From contig DBNW01000056.1 of NCBI GenBank assembly GCA_002299425.1, positions 1 through 52,367 of the forward strand: a stretch of 52,367 nucleotides of DNA, given 5' to 3'. Under the pieces are notes generated by a model. It was not told where the DNA came from. It did no database searches and was given only the letters and a program-made list of their open reading frames with translations. Below, piece after piece: positions 7,919-16,312 of this stretch. The position numbers and the translations under genes are program-made. The number at the start of each line of letters is the position of its first letter. Within the stretch, counting starts at the first letter, position 1. This DNA comes from Methylococcaceae bacterium UBA662 (GTDB lineage: Bacteria; Pseudomonadota; Gammaproteobacteria; Methylococcales; Methylomonadaceae).

Positions 7919-8701
7919 TTAATCGTCTCCAAACATCAGTGCGGTAAGTATGAAATCGATCCCTAAAATACTAAAAGCAGAATTAACTACGGTACGGGTG
8001 GTCGCGCGGCTGACGCCTTCGGCAGTCGGGACCGCATCGTACCCTTCAAACAGAGCAATCCAGGTGGCGACAAAACCAAACACGAGGCTTTTGATGAAAC
8101 CGTTGACAATGTCGTTCTGGAAATCCAGCTTAGCCTGCATTTGCCCCCAATAGGCACCGGCATCCACGCCTAGCAAGCCGACACCCACCCATTCTCCGCC
8201 GATGATGCCGATGGCGCTAAATAAGGCCGCCAACAAGGGCATGGACAGACAGCCGGCTAAAAAACGCGGGGAAATGATACGCTTAATGGGGTCCACCGCC
8301 ATCATCTCCATGCCAGAGAGTTGTTCGGTGGCTTTCATCAAGCCAATCTCGGCGGTCAGCGCGGAACCCGCCCGGCCTGCAAACAACAAGCCTGAAATCA
8401 CCGGTCCCAATTCGCGCACTAGGGAAGCGGCCACCAAAACCCCTAGCGTTTCTTCGGCACCAAAATCAGACAGCGTGTAATACCCTTGCAGGCCCAGCAC
8501 CATGCCCACGAATAAGCCGGAGATGCTGATAATTAAAAACGACAACACCCCAACCGAATAGAGCTGGTTAAGGAGTAACCTAGGTCTTAGCAAAACCGAA
8601 ACAACGCCGCCTAGGGCCAGCAATAAAAAACGGCTGCTGCGCCCGAGTTTGGTGAAGCCAGTGCGAGTATCGCCACCCAGTTGGCGCAAAAGCCTAATCA
8701 T
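7919..8701 (-). CDS. mlaE: ABC permease MlaE of the Mla lipid transporter
   Basis: 260 residues with several hydrophobic segments. The signatures LVRELGPVISGLLFAGRAGSALTAE and EQLSGMEMMAVDP, the coupling-helix region, are diagnostic for the MlaE/YrbE permease family. It forms the inner-membrane channel with MlaF and MlaD and maintains outer-membrane lipid asymmetry. The gene lies 12 bp after mlaF, with mlaD one base downstream. Confidence 0.96.
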   Translation of the reverse strand: MIRLLRQLGGDTRTGFTKLGRSSRFLLLALGGVVSVLLRPRLLLNQLYSVGVLSFLIISISGLFVGMVLGLQGYYTLSDFGAEETLGVLVAASLVRELGPVISGLLFAGRAGSALTAEIGLMKATEQLSGMEMMAVDPIKRIISPRFLAGCLSMPLLAALFSAIGIIGGEWVGVGLLGVDAGAYWGQMQAKLDFQNDIVNGFIKSLVFGFVATWIALFEGYDAVPTAEGVSRATTRTVVNSAFSILGIDFILTALMFGDD

Positions 8702-8713
8702 AAAGCATACCCT

Positions 8714-9541
8714 TCAGTAGCGTTTTCCGGTGGACAGTAAATCATCGACGTAGTTTTTAGCCGGATAATGGAAATGCACGGGACCGTCCGCCGCACCGGT
8801 CATAAATTGTTGTATCCAGGTCGAAGGCGATTGCCGGATAACGGCGGGCGTGCCGTGGCCAATAATTTTGCCATCGGCCAGCACATAGATGTAGTCGGCA
8901 ATGAGCGAGGTTTCGCTCACATCGTGAGAGACGATAATGCTGGTCAGGCCTAAAGTGCTGTTCAAAGACTTGATTAAATGCGCCAAAACGCCCATGGAGA
9001 TAGGGTCCTGCCCGGTAAATGGCTCATCGTACAGAACCATCATCGGGTCTAAGGCAATGGCCCGCGCTAAGGCCACACGCCGAGCCATACCCCCGGAAAG
9101 CTCGTTTGGCATCAAGCCTCTGGCACCACGCAACCCGACCGCCTGCAATTTCATCAGCACTAAGGTACGAATCATGGATTCCGGCAACTGGGTGTGCGCT
9201 CGCAACGGGAAGGCCACATTGTCATAAACGTTCATGTCGGTCAATAATGCGCCACTTTGGAACAACATGCCGATGCGTTTGCGTACTTGATACAGCTTGG
9301 TTCTGGACAATTGCGGAATGTTCTGGCCGTCAACCGTAATGTCTCCTTGCTCTGGGCGAAGCTGCCCGCCAATTAGCTTCAACAAAGTGGTTTTGCCGGT
9401 GCCACTTGGCCCCATAATGGCCGTAATTTTACCGCGTTCAATATCCAATGAAACATCATCGAATATCTTCGTGCTGCCGCGTGAAAATGATAAGTTCCGT
9501 ATCGACACCAAATGAGGTGTCGGGTATTTTTGCGCATCCAT
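8714..9541 (-). CDS. mlaF: ABC ATPase MlaF of the Mla lipid transporter
   Basis: 275 residues from the ATG at 9541. That start matches family length and has an AAGG Shine-Dalgarno; an upstream in-frame ATG at 9622 would add 27 residues of unusual sequence. Walker A is GPSGTGKTT (about 44-52), the signature is ELSGGMARRVALARA, and Walker B is MVLYDEPFTGQDP followed by SIIVSHDVSE. It powers phospholipid transport with MlaE. It is the first gene of a minus-strand run that continues through mlaEDB, murA and the his genes. Confidence 0.95.
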   Translation of the reverse strand: MDAQKYPTPHLVSIRNLSFSRGSTKIFDDVSLDIERGKITAIMGPSGTGKTTLLKLIGGQLRPEQGDITVDGQNIPQLSRTKLYQVRKRIGMLFQSGALLTDMNVYDNVAFPLRAHTQLPESMIRTLVLMKLQAVGLRGARGLMPNELSGGMARRVALARAIALDPMMVLYDEPFTGQDPISMGVLAHLIKSLNSTLGLTSIIVSHDVSETSLIADYIYVLADGKIIGHGTPAVIRQSPSTWIQQFMTGAADGPVHFHYPAKNYVDDLLSTGKRY

Positions 9542-10188
9542 AGACCGCCTTAAGGGGCGTAAGTGAACCGTATGCCGTTTATTGTCCGCGAGCGGCTGCG
9601 GGAAAGTCAATTTACTATACATCCGGCCCTTAAGACCGTCCAGCAGCGCGCTTTTTTTAAGCGGCCTTTGTCAAGCCGCTCGCAGAGGCGTACCTCAGGT
9701 TTAGCAGCAGACCTTACTGCATAACGGATGTTACGCCGTAACGCGAAAAACCCTGTTTGCCGCGCCGAGTACCGAGGCTTTGGCCAACCTCCAGCAAAAG
9801 CAAGGCACGCCGGGAACGCGCGGCAACCGGCTTTAAAAAACCGTCGCCCTAGCGACACAAAATCTACGATAATTTGGTAATCCATGACGCTCTGCGTAAC
9901 ATCCGTTCATAAGCAAATAATTCTTAGCCAACGGTCGAAGCATGGCATAATGCCGCACTTTTTACGATGATTTTAACCAAAACTAAAAAAATGGTTGCCC
10001 TGCATTTTTTTAGGCCGGTACTTGCGCTGCATGCAAGTCCTGCCCATTCTAAATCCGGGTCCAGCGCCTGCTCCCAGAACAGCAAACCCGGCTGGGTCAT
10101 AGGCAAAGCCACGGTCCTGCTGGGAACGGGTCTTCGGGTCGGAGCATGGCCGTTGCATTGCCCCCACTTCTGAATCTGGGGATAAACA
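9542..10188 (+). other. Divergent intergenic region between mlaF and kdsD
   Basis: About 650 bases without a convincing gene. It must hold promoters for the leftward mla-mur-his run and the rightward kds-lpt run. It contains the MITE-like element at 9723-9907 and, near 10020, a small hairpin (ACTTGC ... GCAAGT). Short open frames here have no Shine-Dalgarno and no family resemblance. A GGGGATAA sequence just before 10189 serves kdsD. Confidence 0.6.
9723..9907. mobile_element. MITE-like element with 14-bp perfect terminal inverted repeats
   Basis: The ends are AACGGATGTTACGC (9723-9736) and its exact reverse complement GCGTAACATCCGTT (9894-9907). Both ends are flanked by CAT (9720-9722 and 9908-9910), which looks like a 3-bp target duplication. 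The 185-bp interior holds no gene. This is the structure expected of a non-autonomous miniature element; the parent transposon is not in the window. Confidence 0.5.
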
Positions 10189-11166
10189 ATGAGATTGAAC
10201 GATCAAAAACTCCGCGACTTGGCATTGGCCGTCATTCAAGCGGAAGCTGAGGCTATTGCCGACCTAGCCGGGCAAATCGACGGGCAGTTTGTTCTGGCCT
10301 GCAAAATGCTGTTTGAGTGTACCGGCCGGGTGGTGGTGCTCGGTATGGGCAAATCCGGGCATATCGGCGGCAAAATCGCCTCAACCCTTGCCAGCACCGG
10401 AACACCGGCGTTTTTTGTCCATCCGGGCGAAGCCAGCCACGGCGATTTGGGCATGATCACTAAACAAGACGTGGTCATCGCCTTGTCCCATTCGGGCGAA
10501 ACCCACGAAGTCCTCACCATTCTACCCATTATCAAGCGCTTAGGGGTGCCGCTGATCGCCATCACCGGGCATTGCGAATCCACTTTGGCCAAAGCCGCCC
10601 ATGTAGCCTTGGTCTGCAAAATTCGACAAGAAGCCTGCCCGTTAGGTCTTGCCCCCACTTCCAGCACCACAGCCGCACTGGTTATGGGCGATGCGTTAGC
10701 GGTGTCGTTGCTGGAGGCCAGGGGCTTTACCCGCGATGATTTTGCCCTTTCACACCCGGGCGGTAGCCTGGGCAAGCGTTTGTTGTTGCGGGTGTCCGAC
10801 ATCATGCATGTGGGTACTGCCATGCCCTCGGTACCCGAGTCGGCCTTAATCAGCCACGCCTTGTTGGAAATAACAGAAAAAAAACTCGGCATGACCGCTG
10901 TGGTCGAAGCCAACAACCGCGTTATTGGTATCTTCACCGACGGCGACTTGCGCCGCATGCTGGCCAAAAATCTTGACATACACAGCACCCGTGTCACCGA
11001 AGTCATGACGCCCCATTGCACCGTTATCCCTGCGGATATGCTGGCCGCAGAAGCCATGCAAATTATGGAAGAAAAAAAAATCAACGGTCTCATTGTGGTG
11101 GACAGCCAGCAATGCGCCCTAGGTGCTTTAAACATGCACGACCTGGTACGCGCGGGAATAGTATGA
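10189..11166 (+). CDS. kdsD: D-arabinose 5-phosphate isomerase
   Basis: 325 residues. It interconverts ribulose 5-phosphate and arabinose 5-phosphate, the entry step to Kdo for lipopolysaccharide. The N-terminal SIS domain contains GMGKSGHIGGKIASTLASTGTPAFF and the ALSHSGET motif; a tandem CBS pair follows (IMHVGTAMPSV ... IFTDGDLRRML ... INGLIVVD). The ATG at 10189 has a GGGGA Shine-Dalgarno. It overlaps kdsC by 4 bases (ATGA) and heads a tight operon of Kdo and LPS-transport genes. Confidence 0.96.
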   Translation: MRLNDQKLRDLALAVIQAEAEAIADLAGQIDGQFVLACKMLFECTGRVVVLGMGKSGHIGGKIASTLASTGTPAFFVHPGEASHGDLGMITKQDVVIALSHSGETHEVLTILPIIKRLGVPLIAITGHCESTLAKAAHVALVCKIRQEACPLGLAPTSSTTAALVMGDALAVSLLEARGFTRDDFALSHPGGSLGKRLLLRVSDIMHVGTAMPSVPESALISHALLEITEKKLGMTAVVEANNRVIGIFTDGDLRRMLAKNLDIHSTRVTEVMTPHCTVIPADMLAAEAMQIMEEKKINGLIVVDSQQCALGALNMHDLVRAGIV

Positions 11167-11708
11167 CAGCGAATACAGACCACGCACGGGTGCTGGCCCG
11201 GGCCAAAAAACTGAAACTGCTGATTCTTGACGTCGATGGCGTACTCACGGACGGCAAATTGTTCTTCGACCCCCTAGGCAACGAATACAAATCGTTCCAC
11301 GCCCAAGACGGTCACGGCATCAAGCTATTGCGCCAACACAACGTAGAAGTAGCGGTCATCTCCGGACGCACCTCGCACACAGTGGCCTTAAGAATGCAGA
11401 GCCTAGGTATTCAGCATGTTTACCAAGGCCACGAAAACAAACTGACCGCCTTCCAGGAACTGCTGTTAGCCCTAGACATTAACCCGGAACAGACCGCCCA
11501 TGTCGGCGACGATGTCTTAGATTTGCCGATCATGTGCCGGGTGGGGCTGGCCGTCGCCGTACAGGACGCTAACCCGGCCGTGCGCGACTATGCCCACTGG
11601 GTGACCAAGCGTTGCGGGGGGCAGGGTGCGGTGCGTGAAGTTTGCGACCTGATCTTGCAAGCGCAAGGCCATTTTGACGCTATTTTGAACACTTACTTGA
11701 CATGCTAA
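11163..11708 (+). CDS. kdsC: Kdo 8-phosphate phosphatase
   Basis: 181 residues from the ATG at 11163 (ATGA overlap with kdsD). HAD-superfamily phosphatase that releases Kdo from Kdo 8-phosphate. The nucleophile motif is LILDVDGVLTDG (D23, D25); later motifs are VISGRTSHTV and VGDDVLDLPIM. This start gives the normal short HAD form; frames extending further upstream run inside kdsD and are not credible. Its stop codon overlaps the lptC start by 7 bases. Confidence 0.96.
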   Translation: MTANTDHARVLARAKKLKLLILDVDGVLTDGKLFFDPLGNEYKSFHAQDGHGIKLLRQHNVEVAVISGRTSHTVALRMQSLGIQHVYQGHENKLTAFQELLLALDINPEQTAHVGDDVLDLPIMCRVGLAVAVQDANPAVRDYAHWVTKRCGGQGAVREVCDLILQAQGHFDAILNTYLTC

Positions 11709-12268
11709 GCAACACTCATAAACTCGGTTATGTGTTATTGATTGCCTTGAGCATCGCCAGTGCTTGGTTGGTCAATCTAAACGGCTTAGAAGACGACCGG
11801 GTAGCGCTTGTGCCGCACAGTCCTGATTTTTTTAGCACCGGCTATGTGAAATGGGAAACGGACGAAACCGGGCGCAGCCAGAAGAAAATAACCGCCGACA
11901 GGCTGGAGCATTACGCCAGCGATGGCGTTTCCCGGCTGGAAAAGCCACAAATCAACCTGGTTGGTCACGCTTCAACGGCATGGTCCATTCGTTCAGAAAC
12001 CGGTGTTTTGTCTGAGGACGGAAAAAACTTGCAGCTTCACGGGCGGACCCTCATCGAGCGAGGACACCCAGGCCAGCAAGGGGCACTAAAAATAACCACT
12101 TCAAACTTGACTGTTAAACCTCAAGAAAGCCGCGCCGAGTCGTCAGAGAAGACCGAAATTACAAGTGCCATCCAAGTCACCACCGGCGCGGGCATGAAAA
12201 TACATTTTGCAGGGCCGGTAAAGCTGCAATTGCTAGGCAATGTAAAAGGTATCTATGGAAAAAAATAA
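11702..12268 (+). CDS. lptC: LPS export protein LptC
   Basis: 188 residues. A single N-terminal membrane anchor (YVLLIALSIASAWLV) is followed by the beta-jellyroll periplasmic domain with DFFSTGYVKWETDETGR and the later repeat-like strands. It passes lipopolysaccharide from LptB2FG to LptA. Start and stop codons overlap kdsC (7 bases) and lptA (14 bases), so expression is coupled. Sequence is divergent, as usual for LptC; the call rests on topology and context as well as residues. Confidence 0.9.
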   Translation: MLSNTHKLGYVLLIALSIASAWLVNLNGLEDDRVALVPHSPDFFSTGYVKWETDETGRSQKKITADRLEHYASDGVSRLEKPQINLVGHASTAWSIRSETGVLSEDGKNLQLHGRTLIERGHPGQQGALKITTSNLTVKPQESRAESSEKTEITSAIQVTTGAGMKIHFAGPVKLQLLGNVKGIYGKK

Positions 12269-12764
12269 CCTGACGCTTTTTCTACAGTGTTCTGTATTGC
12301 TGATGGCCTTAATCTGCCAGCCGGCTTTAGGCTTAGTCAGCGACTCCGATCAGCCCATCACCATCGATGCCGACACCGCAACCTACGACGAAGCTGCCGG
12401 GCTGAGTGTTTATACGGGAAACGTGGTCTCGGTCCAGGGCAGCATCCGGGTATACTCGGAAAAACTGGTCGTACACATTAAAAACGAAGAACCGGAAAAA
12501 TTGGTCTTCACCGGCAATCCTGCACGCTTTAAACAAAGCCCAGAGGGTGGCGGTGATGACATCGTAGGCGAGGCGGCCACGGGTGAATACCACCCTGATA
12601 AAAGCTTGTTGGTGCTTAGAGGCAACGCCGTAGTCAGGCAAGGCAGTAACACCTACTCCAGCGATTACATCGAGTACGATATTCAAAACGCTTTAGTGCG
12701 GGCGGGCGACAAATCTTCTAATTCCAAGCGGGTGCGTGTTATTCTGAAACCGAAAGCAAAATGA
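12255..12764 (+). CDS. lptA: LPS transport periplasmic bridge protein LptA
   Basis: 169 residues with a cleavable signal peptide (hydrophobic LLMALICQPALG) and the LptA/OstA domain: SDQPITIDADTATYDEAAG, VYTGNVVSVQGSIRV, GEYHPDKSLLVLRGNAVVRQG. It polymerises into the periplasmic bridge that carries LPS to LptDE. It overlaps lptC by 14 bases and lptB by 4. The basic C-terminal tail (RVRVILKPKAK) is usual. Confidence 0.95.
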   Translation: MEKNNLTLFLQCSVLLMALICQPALGLVSDSDQPITIDADTATYDEAAGLSVYTGNVVSVQGSIRVYSEKLVVHIKNEEPEKLVFTGNPARFKQSPEGGGDDIVGEAATGEYHPDKSLLVLRGNAVVRQGSNTYSSDYIEYDIQNALVRAGDKSSNSKRVRVILKPKAK

Positions 12765-13489
12765 GCTCACTGTTTTCAGCCACGCAATTGGTTAAGTCCT
12801 ACCACCGGCGCAATGTGGTTAACGGTGTTTCGCTGCACGTTAAAACCGGCGAGGTGGTCGGCCTGTTAGGTCCTAACGGAGCGGGAAAAACCACCAGTTT
12901 TTACATGATGGTCGGCCTTGTCAGAACGGACAGTGGCGAAATCACCTTGGATTCTGAAAAAATTACCCGCTACCCCATGCATTTGCGGGCGCAAAAAGGG
13001 GTCGGCTACTTGCCACAAGAGCCGTCGATTTTTCGTGCTTTAACGGTCGCAGACAACATACGCGCGGTTCTGGAAGTGGGTACAAGTCTTAGTGCAAGCC
13101 AAATTGACTGGGTCATAGACGACTTGTTGCGGGAGTTTAACATCCTGCATTTGCGCGGGCAGCCGGCGATGAGCCTGTCGGGCGGGGAAAGACGCCGGCT
13201 TGAGATCGCCAGGGTACTGGCAACACGCCCAAAATTCGTCCTCTTGGACGAGCCTTTTGCGGGTGTCGACCCTATATCCGTGGAAGACATAAAAAAAACT
13301 ATCACCCATCTGAAAGAACGGGGTATCGGGGTTCTGATTACCGAACACAATGTCCGGGAAACGCTGGGCATTTGTGACCGCGCCTACATACTGAACAACG
13401 GAAAAGTGATTGCAGAGGGTAACACCGCCGCCATCGTTGCCAACGAGGAAGTCCGCACCGTCTACCTAGGCAAGAACTTTAGCCTTTAA
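12761..13489 (+). CDS. lptB: LPS export ABC ATPase LptB
   Basis: 242 residues, the standard LptB size. Walker A GPNGAGKTT (37-45), Q-loop region YLPQEPSIFR, signature LSGGERRRLEIARVLA, Walker B FVLLDEPFAGVDP and H-loop ITEHNV are all present. It drives extraction of LPS from the inner membrane with LptFG, which are not in this window. rpoN follows 37 bp downstream, the widespread lptB-rpoN order. Confidence 0.97.
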   Translation: MSSLFSATQLVKSYHRRNVVNGVSLHVKTGEVVGLLGPNGAGKTTSFYMMVGLVRTDSGEITLDSEKITRYPMHLRAQKGVGYLPQEPSIFRALTVADNIRAVLEVGTSLSASQIDWVIDDLLREFNILHLRGQPAMSLSGGERRRLEIARVLATRPKFVLLDEPFAGVDPISVEDIKKTITHLKERGIGVLITEHNVRETLGICDRAYILNNGKVIAEGNTAAIVANEEVRTVYLGKNFSL

Positions 13490-13526
13490 CTTTTTGTTGA
13501 CCAACCAAACAAACAAAGCTAACGAC

Positions 13527-14969
13527 ATGAAGCAGTCATTACATCTTCGCCAAGGTCTGCACCTGTCAATGACGCCGCAGCTGCAACAAGCCATCAAGCT
13601 ATTGCAAATGTCTACGTTGGATTTACAACTGGAAATTCAACGGGCTCTTGAATCCAACATGATGCTGGAGCAAACCGAAGATGATGAATCGCCGCCCGCA
13701 GACGAGCCGCTGGTGGCTAGGATCGACAAGCTTGAGACGGCGACCAGCGAGGGCTCGCAAACTGAAATACCCGACGAACTGCCGGTCGACTGGTCATGGG
13801 ATGACATCTACGAGACGGCTTTAGAATCAGGTCTTTGCAACAACGAACCGCTTGAATTTGAGACCCAGCGCGGTAGCAGCCCGTCCTTAGCCAAGCATTT
13901 ATTGTGGCAGTTGGAATTGACGCCGTTCTCGCAACGGGATCACGCCATCGCCATGACCCTCATCGATGCCATCAACGAAGACGGCTACCTGGCAACGCCC
14001 ACAGAAGAAATTTTCCAGTCGTTACAAAGCCAGCTTGATGAGCTTTGCTTAGACGAAGTGACCGCCGTTCTGCACAGAATCCAACATTTCGACCCGCCCG
14101 GGGTAGCCGCAGCAGACCTTTCCGATTGCCTGCGCTTGCAGTTAGAGCAATTGCCTGCGTCCGTCCCGTTCAGGTCGGAAGCCTTGAAACTAGTCACTCA
14201 CCACCTGAAACTGTTAGCCACGCAAGAATCCTCCAAATTGATGCGCCTGCTGGGCCTGAACGAAACGCAGCTCAATGCTGCCGTCTCCCTAATTCGTTCC
14301 TTGGAACCGAAGCCGGGGGCAAAAATCCAGCAAAAAGAACCCGAATACGTGATCCCCGATGTCTACGTCCTTAAGCGCAACGGCCAATGGCATGTGGAAC
14401 TGAACCCGGATATTGTCCCTAAACTGCGTGTCAATCCTTTTTATTCTGCCCTGATCAAACGCTCGGACACCAGCAAGGATAACGCCCGCATGAAAGATCA
14501 CCTGCAAGAAGCGAAGTGGTTCATCAAAAGCCTGCACAGCCGCAACGACACGCTGTTGCGTGTAGCACGTTCCATCGTAGACAAACAAACAGGCTTTCTT
14601 GAGCACGGGTCAATTGCCATGAGGCCCATGGTACTGCGTGACATCGCCGAAGAACTAGAACTGCACGAGTCGACCATATCCAGAGTAACCAACCAAAAAT
14701 ACATGCACACCCCCAACGGGGTCATTGAGTTGAAAAGTTTTTTTTCAAGTCACGTTGCCACCGAAGGAGGCGGAGAATGCTCATCGACGGCTATCCGGGC
14801 CATCATTAAAGAACTTATCCACAATGAAGACCGAACAAAACCGCTGAGCGACAACAAAATCGCAGATTTTTTAAACGACAAAGGCATTCATGTGGCCAGA
14901 AGAACAATCGCCAAATACCGCGAAGCGATGCTGATAGCCACATCCAGCCAAAGAAAACGCACCCTGTAA
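13527..14969 (+). CDS. rpoN: RNA polymerase sigma-54 factor
   Basis: 480 residues from the ATG at 13527 (an upstream TTG at 13494 would add 11 residues and is unlikely). Region I is glutamine- and leucine-rich (LRQGLHLSMTPQLQQAIKLLQM). An acidic linker follows, then the core-binding domain. Near the C-terminus are the HTH and the RpoN box ARRTIAKYRE. It directs transcription from -24/-12 promoters with enhancer-binding activators. It sits between lptB and hpf, as in many gammaproteobacteria. Confidence 0.97.
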   Translation: MKQSLHLRQGLHLSMTPQLQQAIKLLQMSTLDLQLEIQRALESNMMLEQTEDDESPPADEPLVARIDKLETATSEGSQTEIPDELPVDWSWDDIYETALESGLCNNEPLEFETQRGSSPSLAKHLLWQLELTPFSQRDHAIAMTLIDAINEDGYLATPTEEIFQSLQSQLDELCLDEVTAVLHRIQHFDPPGVAAADLSDCLRLQLEQLPASVPFRSEALKLVTHHLKLLATQESSKLMRLLGLNETQLNAAVSLIRSLEPKPGAKIQQKEPEYVIPDVYVLKRNGQWHVELNPDIVPKLRVNPFYSALIKRSDTSKDNARMKDHLQEAKWFIKSLHSRNDTLLRVARSIVDKQTGFLEHGSIAMRPMVLRDIAEELELHESTISRVTNQKYMHTPNGVIELKSFFSSHVATEGGGECSSTAIRAIIKELIHNEDRTKPLSDNKIADFLNDKGIHVARRTIAKYREAMLIATSSQRKRTL

Positions 14970-14985
14970 CCGCCTTACCTTCACC

Positions 14986-15006
14986 AAAAATCAAAAATCA
15001 AAAATC
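14986..15006 (+). repeat. Three tandem copies of AAAAATC before hpf
   Basis: AAAAATC occurs three times head to tail directly upstream of the AAAGGAG Shine-Dalgarno of hpf. The tract is in the short rpoN-hpf gap, so a change in copy number would alter the hpf leader. No copy-number variation is visible from one sequence. Confidence 0.8.
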
Positions 15007-15019
15007 AAAGGAGCTTTAC

Positions 15020-15310
15020 ATGCACATAATCGTAGCCGGCCATCACCTTGAAATCACCGAAGCCTTAAAAAACCATGTCGACGCAAAGTTTGCCAAATTA
15101 GGGCGTCACTTTGACAACGTCACTGACGTGCACGTTATTTTGAGCCTGGAAAAATTAACCCAAAAAGCCGAGGCAACCGTGCAAATTAGCGGTGCCACGT
15201 TATTTGCAGAAGATCGTCAAGAAGACATGTACGCCGCCATTGACAACATGGTCGATAAACTGGATCGGCAAATACTGAAACACAAAGAAAAAACTAACAG
15301 CCACCGTTAG
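15020..15310 (+). CDS. hpf: Ribosome hibernation-promoting factor (short form)
   Basis: 96 residues of the HPF/RaiA fold (MHIIVAGHHLEITEALKNHVDAKFAKL ... EDMYAAIDNMVDKLDRQI, quoted in parts). It binds the 30S subunit and promotes inactive 100S dimers or 70S storage in slow growth. The length is that of the short form, which has no C-terminal dimerisation domain. AAAGGAG 6 bases before the ATG is a strong ribosome-binding site. ptsN, which usually follows, is missing: rapZ comes next after 82 bases. Confidence 0.95.
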   Translation: MHIIVAGHHLEITEALKNHVDAKFAKLGRHFDNVTDVHVILSLEKLTQKAEATVQISGATLFAEDRQEDMYAAIDNMVDKLDRQILKHKEKTNSHR

Positions 15311-15392
15311 CAAATCCAACCACAAGGTTTTTAAGTTTTATGGCATCGGCCGGCCCGCACAGAAAGTCACTTTACCTTCCTGGCTCCATCCC

Positions 15393-16250
15393 ATGAAGTT
15401 GATTATTGTTTCTGGGCTGTCCGGCTCCGGCAAAAGCATCGCTTTAGAAACCTTGGAAGATTGCGGGTTTTTTTGCATCGACAACCTGCCCGTCACGTTA
15501 TTGAAGGATTTTATCAGCCACGTCATGCTGGTCAAACAGGCTGTTTACGAGAAAACAGCCATAGGAATCGATGCCAGAAGCCACAGCGACAGCCTCGCCA
15601 ATTTTTCCAGCTGTATGTCCCTAATTGCCAGTAAAGGAATAGTCTGTGAAGTGATTTTTATGCAGGCGGAGGAAGCGGTGTTGCTAAAGCGTTACAGCGA
15701 AACCCGGCGTCGCCATCCGTTAACCGATGCGAACCTGCCACTGCGAGAGGCCTTAAAGCTGGAAAGGGACATGCTCACCCCAATAGCTAAATACGCCAGC
15801 CTGACCATTGACACCAGCAGAACCCATTACCACCAGTTGAGGGCGTTAATTAGGGAGCAAGTCAGCGAGCGGGATTTCCAGCACATCTCTCTGCAATTCC
15901 TGTCTTTTGGTTACAAACACGGGATACCCCTGGACGCAGACTTCGTTTTTGACGTACGCAGCTTGCCTAACCCCTATTGGGTACCCGAACTTAGACAATT
16001 TTCTGGAAAAGACTCGGCGGTGATCCAGTTTTTAAAGGAACAACCGCTGGCCGATAGGCTTTTTTCAGACATCAGCGGTTTCCTTGAACGTTGGATCCCG
16101 CAGTTTGAACAAGAAGGCCGTAGCTACTTGACAGTTGCAATAGGCTGCACCGGCGGCCAACACCGATCCGTTTATATGGTTGACAATTTAGTCAAGCAGT
16201 TTCGGCACCGCTATCTGAATGTCATTGTCAGGCACAGGGAACTTAGTTGA
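15393..16250 (+). CDS. rapZ: RNase adapter / nucleotide-binding protein RapZ
   Basis: 285 residues, full length. The P-loop is GLSGSGKS (8-15), followed by ALETLEDCGFFCIDNLP. The C-terminal signature IGCTGGQHRSVYM is strictly typical. In E. coli RapZ presents GlmZ RNA to RNase E and so controls GlmS; in relatives it binds nucleotides. It is the last plus-strand gene of the kds-lpt-rpoN-hpf run. The next event downstream is foreign: an integron-type cassette begins 6 bases after its stop codon. Confidence 0.96.
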   Translation: MKLIIVSGLSGSGKSIALETLEDCGFFCIDNLPVTLLKDFISHVMLVKQAVYEKTAIGIDARSHSDSLANFSSCMSLIASKGIVCEVIFMQAEEAVLLKRYSETRRRHPLTDANLPLREALKLERDMLTPIAKYASLTIDTSRTHYHQLRALIREQVSERDFQHISLQFLSFGYKHGIPLDADFVFDVRSLPNPYWVPELRQFSGKDSAVIQFLKEQPLADRLFSDISGFLERWIPQFEQEGRSYLTVAIGCTGGQHRSVYMVDNLVKQFRHRYLNVIVRHRELS

Positions 16251-16312
16251 CGATAACGCTCGGCATCAAGCCGCGCCGCGCTTGCGGCGTCGGCTGCATG
16301 GTGTTGTTAGGC
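16251..16312 (-). other. attC-like integron recombination site
   Basis: Read on the minus strand this 62-base segment starts with R''-like GCCTAAC (which contains the methyltransferase stop codon). It runs through the palindromic GCCGACGCCGC / GCGGCGCGGC arms and ends with GCGTTATCG. This is the layout of the classical 59-base-element attC family. The last six bases (TTATCG) are shared with the rapZ flank and would come from the target. Joined to the TTAGGC at the other cassette end, the circular form would carry GTTAGGC, the exact complement of GCCTAAC. Confidence 0.75.

Noticed and set aside
9607..10112. Two short minus-strand frames between mlaF and kdsD
   Set aside because: They cross the MITE-like element, lack ribosome sites and have unusual composition.
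10236..11183. Long minus-strand open frame (315 codons) opposite kdsD
   Set aside because: Exact antisense of a well-supported kdsD gene; composition is that of a mirrored coding strand, with no family match.
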